A stretch of 38,119 nt of DNA from Xanthobacteraceae bacterium. Its GTDB lineage: Bacteria; Pseudomonadota; Alphaproteobacteria; Rhizobiales; Xanthobacteraceae. This document shows, piece after piece, positions 17,596 through 25,778 of this stretch. The position numbers were made by a program, and so were the translations under genes. The notes below the pieces were generated by a model that worked only from the letters and a program-made list of their open reading frames with translations, did no database searches and had not been told where the DNA came from. Position 1 is the stretch's first letter; each line of letters opens with the position of its first letter. Location of the stretch: assembly GCA_019746135.1 (NCBI GenBank), contig JAIESI010000381.1, forward strand, positions 1-38,119. The letters are read 5' to 3'.

Positions 17596-18813
17596 CTACG
17601 CCGCGGCCGCCTCGCGCTTCTTGACGCTTTCGAGCAGCGACGCCTTGCGCACATAGGCGCGGTGCAGCGCCGGGTCCTCCGCCGTGCGGCGAAGCTGGTC
17701 CTGGTCCTTCTGCCGTGCCGCCGGGTCCTTCTCCTCCATGCGCTTCTTGTTGGCGATGGTCTGCTGCTGCACGAACTCGACGTTCAGCGGCCGCCGGTGC
17801 AGGTCGTACTGGTCGAGGACGCTTTCGGGCGCCTCGCGGCGGATCACCTTGCCCAAAAGAGTGGTCACCTCCATCGAGTCGTGAATGCCGAAGTTGAGCC
17901 CGAGCCCGCCCAGCGGATTGTTCACGTGCGCGCTATCGCCGGCGAGAAACACCCGGCCCTTGCGGAAGCTCGCCGCGACCCGCTGGTGCACGTTGTAGAG
18001 GTTGCGGTGGATGATGTCGTAGGCGCTCTTCTTCGGCATGAAGTCCTGCAGCCGCCGCTCGGTTGCGTCGGGGTTCATCAGCTCTTCGTCGGTCTGCTCG
18101 GGCCGCGTCGCCGACAGCACGCGCCACAGCGGCCCGCGCTCGTCGCCGCTCACCTTGAACACCGAGAACCAGGCATCGGGGCTGGTGATGTAGTTGCGGG
18201 TGCAGCCCGGATATCTGATCCCGAGATCGTCGGTCGTGGTCAGGATCATGAACCGCTCGGGGTGGGTGTAGCCCTCGAACTCGATGCCCAAGGCCTTGCG
18301 CACCGTCGAGCGGCCGCCGTCGCTGCCGATCAGGTAGCTGCCGGCGATCCGGCGGGTGCCGTCGGCGCTTTCGACCGTGGCCTCGACGCGGTCGGCGAAC
18401 TGCGTGAGCGCGGTGACGCGCGCCGAGAACTCGACGGTGGCGTTCGGATAGTCCTTGAGCCGCCGCAGCGCCATTCCGGCGAGCTTGTGCTGCTCGCACT
18501 GCACGGCGAACGGGTAGGGCGTCTCGTCCTTCAGGATGCGGAAGTCGAATTCGGCGACGATGCTGTTCGACTGCCGGTCCCAGATGCGGAACAGCGGCTC
18601 GACATAGCCGCGCTCGATCACCTCCTCGACCATGCCGAGCCCGGCGAGCATTTCCAGCGTCGCGGCGTGCGTCGTCGCCGCGCGCGGCATGTCGTTGATG
18701 CGCGTTTCCGCCTCGAACAGGTGCACCGGCAGGCCCTGCCTTGCCAGCGCCAGCGCCGTGATGAAACCGACCGGCCCGCCGCCGGCTACGAGAATGGGTC
18801 TGTCTGCTGTCAT
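17596..18813 (-). CDS. FAD-dependent monooxygenase (aromatic hydroxylase type)
   Basis: The 405-residue flavoprotein belongs to the group A hydroxylase family (PHBH/MhpA/UbiH-like), which uses NAD(P)H and O2 to hydroxylate aromatic substrates. It shows the N-terminal dinucleotide fold VAGGGPVGFITALALA (residues 9-24), the middle DG motif SDGGRSTVRKALG (about 168-180) and the second FAD motif FLAGDSAHVNNPLGGLGLN (about 291-309). It lacks the C-terminal thioredoxin-like extension found in phenol hydroxylases. It starts 6 bp after a Bug-type binding protein on the same strand, so the two form an operon. That suggests that the binding protein delivers the aromatic acid, or a related acid, which this enzyme acts on (inference). 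The substrate is unknown. Confidence 0.9.
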   Translation of the reverse strand: MTADRPILVAGGGPVGFITALALARQGLPVHLFEAETRINDMPRAATTHAATLEMLAGLGMVEEVIERGYVEPLFRIWDRQSNSIVAEFDFRILKDETPYPFAVQCEQHKLAGMALRRLKDYPNATVEFSARVTALTQFADRVEATVESADGTRRIAGSYLIGSDGGRSTVRKALGIEFEGYTHPERFMILTTTDDLGIRYPGCTRNYITSPDAWFSVFKVSGDERGPLWRVLSATRPEQTDEELMNPDATERRLQDFMPKKSAYDIIHRNLYNVHQRVAASFRKGRVFLAGDSAHVNNPLGGLGLNFGIHDSMEVTTLLGKVIRREAPESVLDQYDLHRRPLNVEFVQQQTIANKKRMEEKDPAARQKDQDQLRRTAEDPALHRAYVRKASLLESVKKREAAAA

Positions 18814-18819
18814 GACTTT

Positions 18820-19806
18820 CTATTGCTGTTTCACGCCGGCGACCGCCACGGCCTCGGCCCACTGTTTTAGATCGGCGGCGATCAGTTCGGCAAATTGGGC
18901 GGGCGTGATGCCCGACGGATCGGTCCCGAGGTTTGCCAGCCGCTCCAGGAACTTCGGGTCCTTGCACGCCTGGGCAATCTCGGCGGCCATCTTGTCGACG
19001 ATCGGCCTGGGCGTTCCCGCAGGCGCCATCAGGCCGTTCCAGGTCACGGCCTTGTAGCCCGGATAGCCGAGCTCGGCCACGGTCGGCAGTTGCGGCAGTT
19101 GCGGGATGCGCGCCTCGCTTGAGACGGCGAGCAGCCGGATCGCGCCGCCTTGCGCGTGCGTCAGCGCGTCCGAAAGGTTGGACATCATCGCCGGCAGGTG
19201 CCCGGCGATCACGTCGGTCAGCGCCGGCGCATTGCCGCGATAGCTGACATTGCTCATCTCGAGGCCGGCGCGCTTGAGGAACAGCGCCATCGACAGGTGC
19301 GTCATGCTGCCGGCGCTGCCCTCGGCATAGGACAGCCTGGTCGGTTGCGATTTCACCCAGGCGACGAACTCCGCCACGGTCGTCGCCGGAATGGTCTTGT
19401 TGACGACCAGCACGAACGGGTTGGTTCCGATCACGCTGATCGGCGCGAAGTCTTTCGTTGCGTCGAAATTCACCTTGTTCATGGCGGGCGCAATGGTCAG
19501 CGCCGGCTGCACGCCCCACAGCAGGGTGTAGCCGTCGGCGGCCGCGCGGGCCACCGCGTCGGCGGCGATCGCGCCGTTGCCGCCGACCCGGTTCTCGACC
19601 ACGAACTGCTGGCCGAACGTTTCGGTGAAGCGTTGCGCCGTCAGCCGCGCCATGCTGTCGGAATTGCCGCCGGCTGCGTAGGGCACCAGGATGCGGACCG
19701 GCTTCGCAGGCCAGTCCTGGGCATGGGCCGGAGTGGCAAACAGTGCGGCCAAAACGGCCATCAGCCACAGGCTCAGGACGGACAGGAGACGGGACTTGCC
19801 GGTCAT
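18820..19806 (-). CDS. Tripartite tricarboxylate (Bug/TctC) binding protein 1
   Basis: This is a periplasmic solute receptor of the Bug family, which binds carboxylates and aromatic acids. The 328-residue protein has a signal peptide ending near PAHAQDWP. The family start PVRILVPYAAGG follows, then QQFVVENRVGGNG and DGYTLLWG. No TctA or TctB permease gene is present in the window, as is common for the very large Bug families of Bordetella and Bradyrhizobium-type genomes. It is transcribed with the flavin monooxygenase downstream and diverges from the second Bug gene. Confidence 0.92.
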   Translation of the reverse strand: MTGKSRLLSVLSLWLMAVLAALFATPAHAQDWPAKPVRILVPYAAGGNSDSMARLTAQRFTETFGQQFVVENRVGGNGAIAADAVARAAADGYTLLWGVQPALTIAPAMNKVNFDATKDFAPISVIGTNPFVLVVNKTIPATTVAEFVAWVKSQPTRLSYAEGSAGSMTHLSMALFLKRAGLEMSNVSYRGNAPALTDVIAGHLPAMMSNLSDALTHAQGGAIRLLAVSSEARIPQLPQLPTVAELGYPGYKAVTWNGLMAPAGTPRPIVDKMAAEIAQACKDPKFLERLANLGTDPSGITPAQFAELIAADLKQWAEAVAVAGVKQQ

Positions 19807-19851
19807 GATGGTTCCCTCAGGGCCGCGAACTGCGATTTAATCACCCATGCG

Positions 19852-19873
19852 AGGCCCGTGCCAAACCGGGCCT
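19852..19873. promoter_or_regulatory. Palindrome between divergent Bug genes
   Basis: AGGCCCG (19852-19858) and CGGGCCT (19867-19873) form a perfect 7-bp inverted repeat with an 8-bp spacer in the 93-bp gap between two divergent binding-protein genes. It is placed as a shared operator would be. No regulator gene is adjacent, and the GC-rich repeat could be chance. Confidence 0.35.
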
Positions 19874-19899
19874 GCGGGACCCAGCCTTGAGGTCGTGAC

Positions 19900-20880
19900 A
19901 TGACACTCATTCGCCGGACGCTTTTGCAATCCCTGGGTGCCTCGGCCGCTGCCGCAGCCGTTCCGAACGCCGCGCGGGCGCAGGCCTATCCGGGCCGGGC
20001 GGTCCGCGTGATCGTCACCACCGGGCCCGGCGGGCAGGGCGACACCACGGCGCGGCTGGTTGCCGCCAAGCTCACCGAAACCGTCGGCCAGTCGTTCTAT
20101 GTCGAGAACATGCCGGGCGGCGGCGGCAACATCGCCATGCAGGCCACCGCGCGCTCAGCGCCCGACGGCTACACGATCCTCGCCGCCACCAGCAACATCG
20201 TCACCAACATCAGCCTTTATCCAAAAATTCCGTACGATCCCTACAAGGACTTCGAGCCGGTCTCGCTCTTGTGCTCGTCGCCGCACATTCTGGTCGTGCA
20301 TCCCTCGGTGCCGGCGACGAGCGTCAACGAGCTGGTCGCGCTCGCCAAGGCCAGTCCGGGCAAGCTCAGCTATGCGTCCGCGGGGCGCGGCACGCCGGCG
20401 CATCTCGCGGGCGAGCTGTTCAAATTCGCATTCCAGGTCGACATCACCCACGTGCCGTTCAACGGCGGCGGCCCGGCAACCGCGTCCACGCTCGGCGGGC
20501 ACGTGCCGATCTCGGTGTCGGCGCTGCCGACCGCGATCACCTACGTGCGCGGCGGCAACCTGCGCGCGCTCGGCCTGATGGGCAGCCGCCGCGCGTCCGC
20601 CTTGCCCGACGTTCCGACCATGCAGGAGGCGGGCGGGCACGATCTTCCCGCCGACATCGTCAACGGCTTCATGCTGCCGGCCGGCGCGCCGAAGCCCGTG
20701 GTCGACTTCCTGCACCGCGAGGTGGTCAAGGTGATGGCGATGCCGGACGTGCGCGAGAAGCTTGCGTCGATGGGCTTCGACCCGGTCGCGAGCACGCCCG
20801 CCGAGTTCGCCGAATGGATCCGGAGCGAGATCCCGCGCTGGGCCAAGGTGATCCGCGACGCCAACATCACCATGCAGTGA
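19900..20880 (+). CDS. Tripartite tricarboxylate (Bug/TctC) binding protein 2
   Basis: The 326-residue receptor begins with a twin-arginine-like leader (MTLIRRTLLQSLGASAAAA), cut near ARAQAYP. It continues with VRVIVTTGPGGQGDTTARL, QSFYVENMPGGGGN and DGYTIL, the same family blocks as protein 1. The segment TTGPGGQGD replaces the usual VPFAAGG, which suggests a different ligand pocket. It diverges from protein 1. Its stop is followed after 41 bp by the repeat at 20922-21038. Confidence 0.92.
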   Translation: MTLIRRTLLQSLGASAAAAAVPNAARAQAYPGRAVRVIVTTGPGGQGDTTARLVAAKLTETVGQSFYVENMPGGGGNIAMQATARSAPDGYTILAATSNIVTNISLYPKIPYDPYKDFEPVSLLCSSPHILVVHPSVPATSVNELVALAKASPGKLSYASAGRGTPAHLAGELFKFAFQVDITHVPFNGGGPATASTLGGHVPISVSALPTAITYVRGGNLRALGLMGSRRASALPDVPTMQEAGGHDLPADIVNGFMLPAGAPKPVVDFLHREVVKVMAMPDVREKLASMGFDPVASTPAEFAEWIRSEIPRWAKVIRDANITMQ

Positions 20881-20921
20881 TGCGTGCGACGCGTTGTTCT
20901 TGCATTTCTGCGGGTTCTATC

Positions 20922-21038
20922 CCCGTCACCCTGAGGCGCGAGTGAGCGAAGCGAGCGAGCCTTGAAGGGCCCGGCTGCTGCACCATCGAGGCCGTCCATC
21001 CTTCGAGGCTCGCTTCGCTCGCGCCTCAGGATGACGGG
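20922..21038. repeat. Long imperfect inverted repeat (dispersed palindromic element)
   Basis: Two arms of about 43-47 bp face each other: the left starts CCCGTCACCCTGAGGCGCGA at 20922 and the right ends CGCGCCTCAGGATGACGGG at 21038. They are complementary apart from small insertions. I recall this CCTGAGGCGCGAGCGAAGCGAG type as a common repeat in Bradyrhizobium-like genomes. It could serve as a terminator for the upstream Bug gene. Its right arm supplies the last few codons and stop of the truncated antitoxin at 21026-21187, which shows where the repeat entered that gene. Confidence 0.85.
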
Positions 21039-21187
21039 TCTATCTTCATCGCTTGTTCGATCTGCCACGCCAACACTTCCTTGGTGGCAATAGCTTCGAA
21101 CTCCTCCCGCTTTCCTTCTTTAGTCAGGAAATCGTCGAGAGTGCTGAGCTTGGCAGTGTTGCGCACCGCTTTTCTGTTCTTCGCCAT
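21026..21187 (-). pseudogene. Truncated HigA/XRE-like antitoxin, cut by a repeat
   Basis: The 53-codon frame reads MAKNRKAVRNTAKLSTLDDF at its start and continues through LTKEGKREEFEAIATKEVLAW to EQAMKIDPSS. The first 48 residues look like the N-terminus of XRE-type antitoxins (family start TLADFLAEEGKLEEFEAVAIKEVLAWQ, from memory), which normally continue into a helix-turn-helix of about 45 residues. Here the DNA-binding domain is absent: the last codons and stop come from the right arm of the inverted repeat at 20922-21038. No toxin gene lies upstream, since the next gene's stop is at 21221. There is no clear ribosome site. This looks like the remnant of a TA locus lost by repeat insertion or recombination. 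Confidence 0.65.
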
Positions 21188-21220
21188 GACTTGCGACACT
21201 ATTTGGACAGCAGGGCGCCG

Positions 21221-22207
21221 CTACTGCTGAAGCTTCACCCCGGCGATCTCGACCGCCTTCGCCCACACCGGAATCTCCGCCGCGATCATCGCCGCGAACT
21301 TCTCCGGACCTTCGGCGATCGGGTCGATGCCGTTCTCCTGCAGCAGGCTGACGAACTTCGGGTCCTTCACCGCCTTGACCATCTCGCCCGCGAGCCTCTC
21401 GACCACCGGCTTCGGCGTTCCCGCAGGCGCCAGCATCCCGGTCCAGGACACGGCACCAAAGCCCGGATAGGTCTCGCCGATGGTCGGCACGTCCGGCAGC
21501 CGCGGCGAGCGCTTGCCGCTCGACACCGCGAGGATGCGCACGTTCGGATTGGTCCGCTGCGCGTAGGCCTCCGACATCGGCACGAACGTCACCGGAATGT
21601 GCCCCGCGATCAGGTCGGTCAGCGCCGGCGCGGTGCCGCGGTAGCTGACGCTCGTCATCTTCAATTCGGCCCGCGCCAGGAACAGCGACATGATCAGGTT
21701 GCTGGCGGAGCCTGCGCCGCCGCCGCCGCCGTAGGCGAGCGGCTGCGGCTGCGCCTTGGCATAGGCCACGAGCTCGGCGACGTTGTTCGCCGGCACCTTG
21801 GCATTGACCAGCAGCACCTGCGGGCTTTCGCCGAGCGCGCTCACCGGCGCGAAGTCCTTGATCGGATCGTACGGCGTCTTGGTCGTGGCCGGCACGATCG
21901 CGATCACGTTGGTGCTGGCCCACAGCAGCGTGTAGCCGTCCGGCGCGGAGCGGGCGACCGCCTCGGTCGCGATGATGCCGCTGCCGCCGACCCGGTTTTC
22001 CACCACCACCTGCTGGCCGAGCGTCTCGGACAGCCGCGCCGCCATCATCCGGCCGGTGACGTCGATGTTGCCGCCGGCGGCAAACGGCACCAGCAGCTTG
22101 ATCGGCTTGTCCGGCCAGTTCTGCGCGCCGGCGGGCAGGGCGCTGCCGGCGAGAATGGCGAGGGCGGCGAACAGGTGACGACGGGAGGGCGATGTCAGGC
22201 TTTTCAT
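21221..22207 (-). CDS. Tripartite tricarboxylate (Bug/TctC) binding protein 3
   Basis: The 328-residue receptor has a signal peptide (MKSLTSPSRRHLFAALAILA ... PAGAQNWP). Family blocks follow: IKLLVPFAAGGNIDVTG, QQVVVENRVGGSGI and DGYTLLWAS. The start at 22207 gives a normal leader; a start at 22219 (MVRV) is possible. The frame remains open much further upstream, but there it runs through repeat sequence and is not coding. It resembles protein 1 closely in length and in the NRVGG block. No permease or enzyme gene is adjacent. Confidence 0.92.
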   Translation of the reverse strand: MKSLTSPSRRHLFAALAILAGSALPAGAQNWPDKPIKLLVPFAAGGNIDVTGRMMAARLSETLGQQVVVENRVGGSGIIATEAVARSAPDGYTLLWASTNVIAIVPATTKTPYDPIKDFAPVSALGESPQVLLVNAKVPANNVAELVAYAKAQPQPLAYGGGGGAGSASNLIMSLFLARAELKMTSVSYRGTAPALTDLIAGHIPVTFVPMSEAYAQRTNPNVRILAVSSGKRSPRLPDVPTIGETYPGFGAVSWTGMLAPAGTPKPVVERLAGEMVKAVKDPKFVSLLQENGIDPIAEGPEKFAAMIAAEIPVWAKAVEIAGVKLQQ

Positions 22208-22284
22208 GACGCGGACCATATTTCGATTGAGCGAGATTCCGCAACAGGGATCAGCGCCCGTGCATGACAACCGCATGTGATCCA

Positions 22285-22339
22285 ACTCGGGCGGTGCGCT
22301 CCCTCCCCCTGAAAGGGGAAGGGTTGGGGTGGGGGTCCA
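22285..22339. repeat. Dispersed repeat (ACTCGGGYGGTGCGCTCCCTCCCC), copy 1
   Basis: The segment starts ACTCGGGCGGTGCGCTCCC and ends GTTGGGGTGGGGGTCCA, with a C-rich/G-rich palindrome between. The same ends occur at 28459-28545, where about 32 bp of extra hairpin sequence is inserted in the centre. Both copies lie upstream of leftward genes. It is probably a mobile or amplified palindromic element rather than a regulatory site. Confidence 0.75.
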
Positions 22340-22429
22340 TTTGCGCCCTGAGAGGTGCCGCAAAAGCGGACCGGCGTCCGCTGGCGACTGCGGACGCCGG
22401 TCTTCCGACATGCCCCTCAGCATTCGCAG

Positions 22430-22476
22430 CGCATGTCCCGGAAAAGTGGGCACCGCTTTTCCGAAAAGGACATGCG
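22430..22476. repeat. Palindromic element at the 3' end of the PAS kinase gene
   Basis: Outer arms CGCATGTCC (22430-22438) and GGACATGCG (22468-22476) enclose inner arms CGGAAAAG (22439-22446) and CTTTTCCG (22456-22463). The element ends 6 bp after the kinase stop codon and could terminate or protect its transcript. The layout resembles 8612-8684 and 32809-32852, so I place it in the same loose family. Confidence 0.75.
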
Positions 22477-22482
22477 CCATCG

Positions 22483-24855
22483 CTACGCGGTCGGTTCCTC
22501 TCTGCCCCGCCCGACCGGCTGGCCGTCGACCGGCAGGCGCACCACCACCGTCGTCCCCACGCCGGGCACCGATCGAATTCGCATCGCGCCGCCGTGCAAT
22601 TCGACCAGCGACTTGGCGATGGCAAGGCCCAGCCCCGAGCCGTGCTGGGTCTTGGTGAGCTGGCTCTCGACCTGCTCGAACGGCCGGCCGAGCTTCTTCA
22701 GCGCATCGCGATGGATGCCGATGCCGGAGTCCTGGATGCCGATGACGACCGAACCGCGCGACAGCCGGCCGCGCACGGTGATGCGGCCGTTCTCGGGCGT
22801 GAACTTCACCGCGTTGGAGAGAAGATTGAGCGCGATCTGCTTCAGTGCGCGGCGATCGGCCTTGAGCCCGATGCCGGGCGCGATCTTCGAGGTGACCGTC
22901 AGGTGCTTGGCCTCGGCGCGCGTCGTGACGACGCGCAGCGCGTCGTCGAGCTCGCGCGCCAGCTCGACCTGCTCGAGGTCGAGCTTCAGCCGTCCGGCCT
23001 CGATCTTCGACATGTCGAGCACGTCGTTGATCACGTCGAGCAGGTATTCGCCGCTGCCGTGGATGTCGCGGCAGTATTCGTAATACTTGTCCGAGCCGAG
23101 CGCGCCGAACATGCCCGACGCCATGATCTCGGAGAAGCCGATGATGGCGTTGAGCGGGGTCCGCAGCTCATGGCTCATGTTGGCGAGGAACTTGGACTTG
23201 GCCTGGTTCGCCTCTTCGGCGCGGGTCTTCTCCTCGGAGTATTTCTGCGCCAGCTCCGAAACCTGCTTCGCCTGCACCTCGAGCTTGTGCTGGCTCCGCC
23301 GCAGGTCGTTGACGGTGGCAAGCAGCCGCTGCTCGCTTTCGACGAGCTTGGTTTCGTGCAGCTTGAGCGGGGTGATGTCGGTGCCGACCGAGACATAGCC
23401 GCCGTCCTTGGTGCGGCGCTCGCTGATCTGCAGCCAGTGGCCGTCGTCGAGCTGCGCCTCGAAGGTGCGCGCTCCGGGAACGGCCGGGTCCTCGCTCGCA
23501 AGCTTGGAGCGGATCACGTGCTTGCGCCCGTTCGTGACCACGTCCTCGTAGGGCGAGCCGGGCGTGATCGCCTCGTCGGGCAGGTTGTGCAGGTTCTGGA
23601 AGTTGGAGTTGCACAGCACCAGCCGGTTCTCGTGGTCCCACAGCACGAACGCCTCGGGGATGGTCTCGATCGCGTCGCGCAGGCGGATGTCGGCCGCGGC
23701 CGTGCGCTCGACCAGCGTCTTCTGCTCGGTGATGTCGACGGCGATGCCGATCAGGTGCACGCCCGGGTCGCCGGGCTGCTGCACCAGCTCGCAGCGGGCG
23801 CGCAGCCACACCCACTTGCCGCTGGCGTGCAGCATGCGGAATTCGTGGTCGATCGCCTTGGCCCTGGCATCGGCGAGCTGGGCCGCCACCTCGTAGAGCT
23901 TGATGTCGTCGGGATGCACCAGCCGGCTCACCTCGCCGAACGTCATCAGGTCCTCGCGCGGCGCCACCCCCAGAATCGCGAACATCGAATGCGACCAGAA
24001 GATCCGGCCGCGCGCGAGGTCCCAGTCCCACAGCCCGCAGCGCCCGCGGTTAAGCGCCGTGTCGATGCGGCTCCGGACCGTGTCGTAGATCGCGTCGGCC
24101 TCGCGGGCGCGCACCGCCTGCCAGTGGAAGGCAAAGCCCAGGATCAGCAGCACGAAGCCGGTGGTGGCGGTCAGCGTGACGGTCAGCGTGGTGTCGGCGC
24201 GCCAGGGCGCCAGCGCGTCGTTGCGGTGCTGCAACGCGGTCAACTGGCCGCGGGAATGGGCGAGCGTGCGCACGGTGGCGAAGGCGCGCTTTCGGTCGGC
24301 GAGCTGGATTTCGAGCACTCCGGCGCTCGCCCCGAGAATTGTCAGCGGCTGGGCGTCGCCGATCACGTCGGTGAGGCGCGCCCCGACCGGCCCGCCGGAC
24401 GGCACCGTCGCGGTGATGATGCCGTCGGCGTTGCTCAACAGGATGCGGCGGCCGAACGCGGTGGCGCGGGTCGACAGCGCCCGCTCCAGGAGATCGCGCC
24501 GGGTCGTGTCGCCGTTCTCGGCGCTGGCGAGGCGGTCGAAGCGCTCGGCGACGAAATCGGCGACGTTGTCGAGGTCGTGCATCGCCTCGGCGATCGACTG
24601 GCGGTGGTGGTCGAGCACCTGCACCACCGCGCCGACGCCGATGGTGAGCAGGAAGGCGATGATCAGCGCGGGGACCGCCCGCCGCAGCGCGGGCTCGGCG
24701 ACCAGCAGCCGCCGGTAGGCGGGGTTGGCGATCGATTGCGCCAGGCCCTTGATTGAATCCGCGCGTGCGGACGCATTCGCCACTGCGGCGCGCGCCATGC
24801 CGTCCCCCGAATGGATGATCCCCTGAAGACACGCGTCCGAAGCGGTGTGCGGCAT
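22483..24855 (-). CDS. PAS-domain sensor histidine kinase, PleC/DivJ/PdhS-like
   Basis: The 790-residue membrane kinase has transmembrane helices at about residues 60-80 and 230-250 around a periplasmic sensor, then two PAS regions (about 265-385 and 395-510). A short coiled coil ([19 protein letters not shown]) leads into a histidine box [20 protein letters not shown] with His562, and an ATP domain with a [12 protein letters not shown]2 box follows. The HisKA segment ending [11 protein letters not shown] is characteristic of the DivJ/PleC/PdhS group that controls DivK and CtrA in alphaproteobacteria. No receiver domain is attached. The Met at 24798 is an alternative start. Eight GANTC sites lie just upstream (24862-25003), which fits cell-cycle control. 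Confidence 0.88.
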   Translation of the reverse strand: MPHTASDACLQGIIHSGDGMARAAVANASARADSIKGLAQSIANPAYRRLLVAEPALRRAVPALIIAFLLTIGVGAVVQVLDHHRQSIAEAMHDLDNVADFVAERFDRLASAENGDTTRRDLLERALSTRATAFGRRILLSNADGIITATVPSGGPVGARLTDVIGDAQPLTILGASAGVLEIQLADRKRAFATVRTLAHSRGQLTALQHRNDALAPWRADTTLTVTLTATTGFVLLILGFAFHWQAVRAREADAIYDTVRSRIDTALNRGRCGLWDWDLARGRIFWSHSMFAILGVAPREDLMTFGEVSRLVHPDDIKLYEVAAQLADARAKAIDHEFRMLHASGKWVWLRARCELVQQPGDPGVHLIGIAVDITEQKTLVERTAAADIRLRDAIETIPEAFVLWDHENRLVLCNSNFQNLHNLPDEAITPGSPYEDVVTNGRKHVIRSKLASEDPAVPGARTFEAQLDDGHWLQISERRTKDGGYVSVGTDITPLKLHETKLVESEQRLLATVNDLRRSQHKLEVQAKQVSELAQKYSEEKTRAEEANQAKSKFLANMSHELRTPLNAIIGFSEIMASGMFGALGSDKYYEYCRDIHGSGEYLLDVINDVLDMSKIEAGRLKLDLEQVELARELDDALRVVTTRAEAKHLTVTSKIAPGIGLKADRRALKQIALNLLSNAVKFTPENGRITVRGRLSRGSVVIGIQDSGIGIHRDALKKLGRPFEQVESQLTKTQHGSGLGLAIAKSLVELHGGAMRIRSVPGVGTTVVVRLPVDGQPVGRGREEPTA

Positions 24856-24861
24856 CGCCTC

Positions 24862-25055
24862 GAATCACCCGCTATTCGAATCGATGCGAGGACTCTTGTC
24901 GAGAGTCCAAAGCAATCTTTTTGGTTAACGGCCCCACAGATTTCAACAGCGAGTCCTGCCGGCAACATTTTCGGAATCCGGAGTCTGCTCAATACGTTGA
25001 GTCGACGCCGGATCAAAATGCTGCCGCGCGCGGGGAATGAGGCTGGTTTCGATTC
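24862..25055. promoter_or_regulatory. Cluster of GANTC (CcrM) methylation sites upstream of the kinase
   Basis: GANTC occurs at 24862, 24878, 24891, 24903, 24951, 24974, 24981, 24999 and 25051. Eight of these fall in 142 bp, where about 0.5 would be expected at roughly 60% GC. The first begins 7 bp upstream of the kinase start codon. Two of them form a perfect hairpin, GGACTCT/AGAGTCC (24890-24896, 24902-24908). CcrM methylates GANTC in alphaproteobacteria, and hemimethylation times transcription of cell-cycle genes. The 288-bp gap contains no gene. Confidence 0.7.
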
Positions 25056-25143
25056 CGGGAACAGATCGGAGTTGCCGGTCCGGCACCTCAGGAGGGCGGC
25101 GTCGGTGATTTCGTTCAGCGCGCGCAGCCGGGTGAGCCCGTGG

Positions 25144-25500
25144 TCACGTCCCCGGCAATAATCCCCGCACCTGCCGCGCCACCGCCCGCGCTGTCTCGTC
25201 GTCGAGCCGTCCGGCCCGTCGCAGCACGCGTCCAGGCTCGATGCAGGCGATCTTGGCGGTCCGCACCACCGAGGGCGCCGGGAGGCCGGCGCGCCCGAGA
25301 TCGCCGATCGCAACGTCGCACGCCCAGGCGCGGTTTTCGGCGCTTGTGATCATGACCACCCATAACAGCCGGTAGCGCGCGAGGGCGGGGCCCGAAACCA
25401 CCAGCGCCGGCCGGCGCTTCTCGGCCAGCCGATCGGTACAGGGAAACGGCACGACGACGACATCGCCCGCCGCGTAGCGTACGCGCTCAGAGGTCGGCAT
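25144..25500 (-). CDS. MazF/PemK-like endoribonuclease toxin
   Basis: The 118-residue protein has the PemK/MazF start, GDVVVVPFPCTD, followed by KRRPALVVSG and LLWVVMIT, then strands ending ACIEPGRVLRRAGRLDD. This is the usual order of the MazF barrel. Members cut mRNA at short specific sequences. The start at 25500 is chosen because it overlaps the end of the antitoxin frame by 14 bp, the normal arrangement. The antitoxin gene upstream has lost its 5' half, so the toxin may be silent, inactive, or neutralised from elsewhere. The reading frame itself is intact. Confidence 0.8.
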   Translation of the reverse strand: MPTSERVRYAAGDVVVVPFPCTDRLAEKRRPALVVSGPALARYRLLWVVMITSAENRAWACDVAIGDLGRAGLPAPSVVRTAKIACIEPGRVLRRAGRLDDETARAVARQVRGLLPGT

Positions 25501-25618
25501 AAGCATTCTCGTCCGCCGCGCCCGACCATTCGGAGAAGGCGGCGAACGGGTCGTCCTCGGCGGGCGATGCCTTGTCGAGAAGCACCCCCTCCCTGGTGAC
25601 ACGATAGCGCAGCGTCAG
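25487..25618 (-). pseudogene. 5'-truncated PrlF/AbrB-like antitoxin
   Basis: Only the C-terminal 43 codons of a PrlF-type antitoxin remain: LTLRYRVTREGVLLDKA, then the acidic toxin-binding tail with DDPFAAFSEW and final AYADL. The N-terminal AbrB-like DNA-binding half is missing. Upstream of about 25618 the frame stays open but reads through a dispersed repeat (25620-25700). The tail that normally blocks the toxin is therefore preserved without the operator-binding domain. It could still be expressed as a fusion from a start around 25738. Confidence 0.7.
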
Positions 25619-25619
25619 C

Positions 25620-25700
25620 GGGCATGGAGCGCGTCGGGACAGATGAGCGAAGCGCAATCCGCCAATCGTGCGAGTCCCTGTTGCGGCGGCCGCGCGGCGC
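25620..25700. repeat. Dispersed repeat (GATGAGCGAAKCGCAATYCGCC family), copy 1
   Basis: The segment with GATGAGCGAAGCGCAATCCG and a later CGCGCAATA-like end resembles 32565-32665, and a shorter relative lies at 36360-36385 (AACGAAGCGAAGTCCGCCAG). I recall similar sequences as frequent repeats in Bradyrhizobium relatives. This copy replaces the 5' half of the antitoxin gene. Confidence 0.55.
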
Positions 25701-25778
25701 AATATCGGGAGCATGACCGGCGCTGGCTGCGAAAGCACCCGGTCTGTGACGGAGGCGTGGGCGGCGGCCTGCGCCTGA

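Noticed and set aside
22208..22480. N-terminal extension of Bug protein 3
   Set aside because: The extension is translated repeat sequence (two palindromic elements) and would place a normal signal peptide in the middle of the protein.
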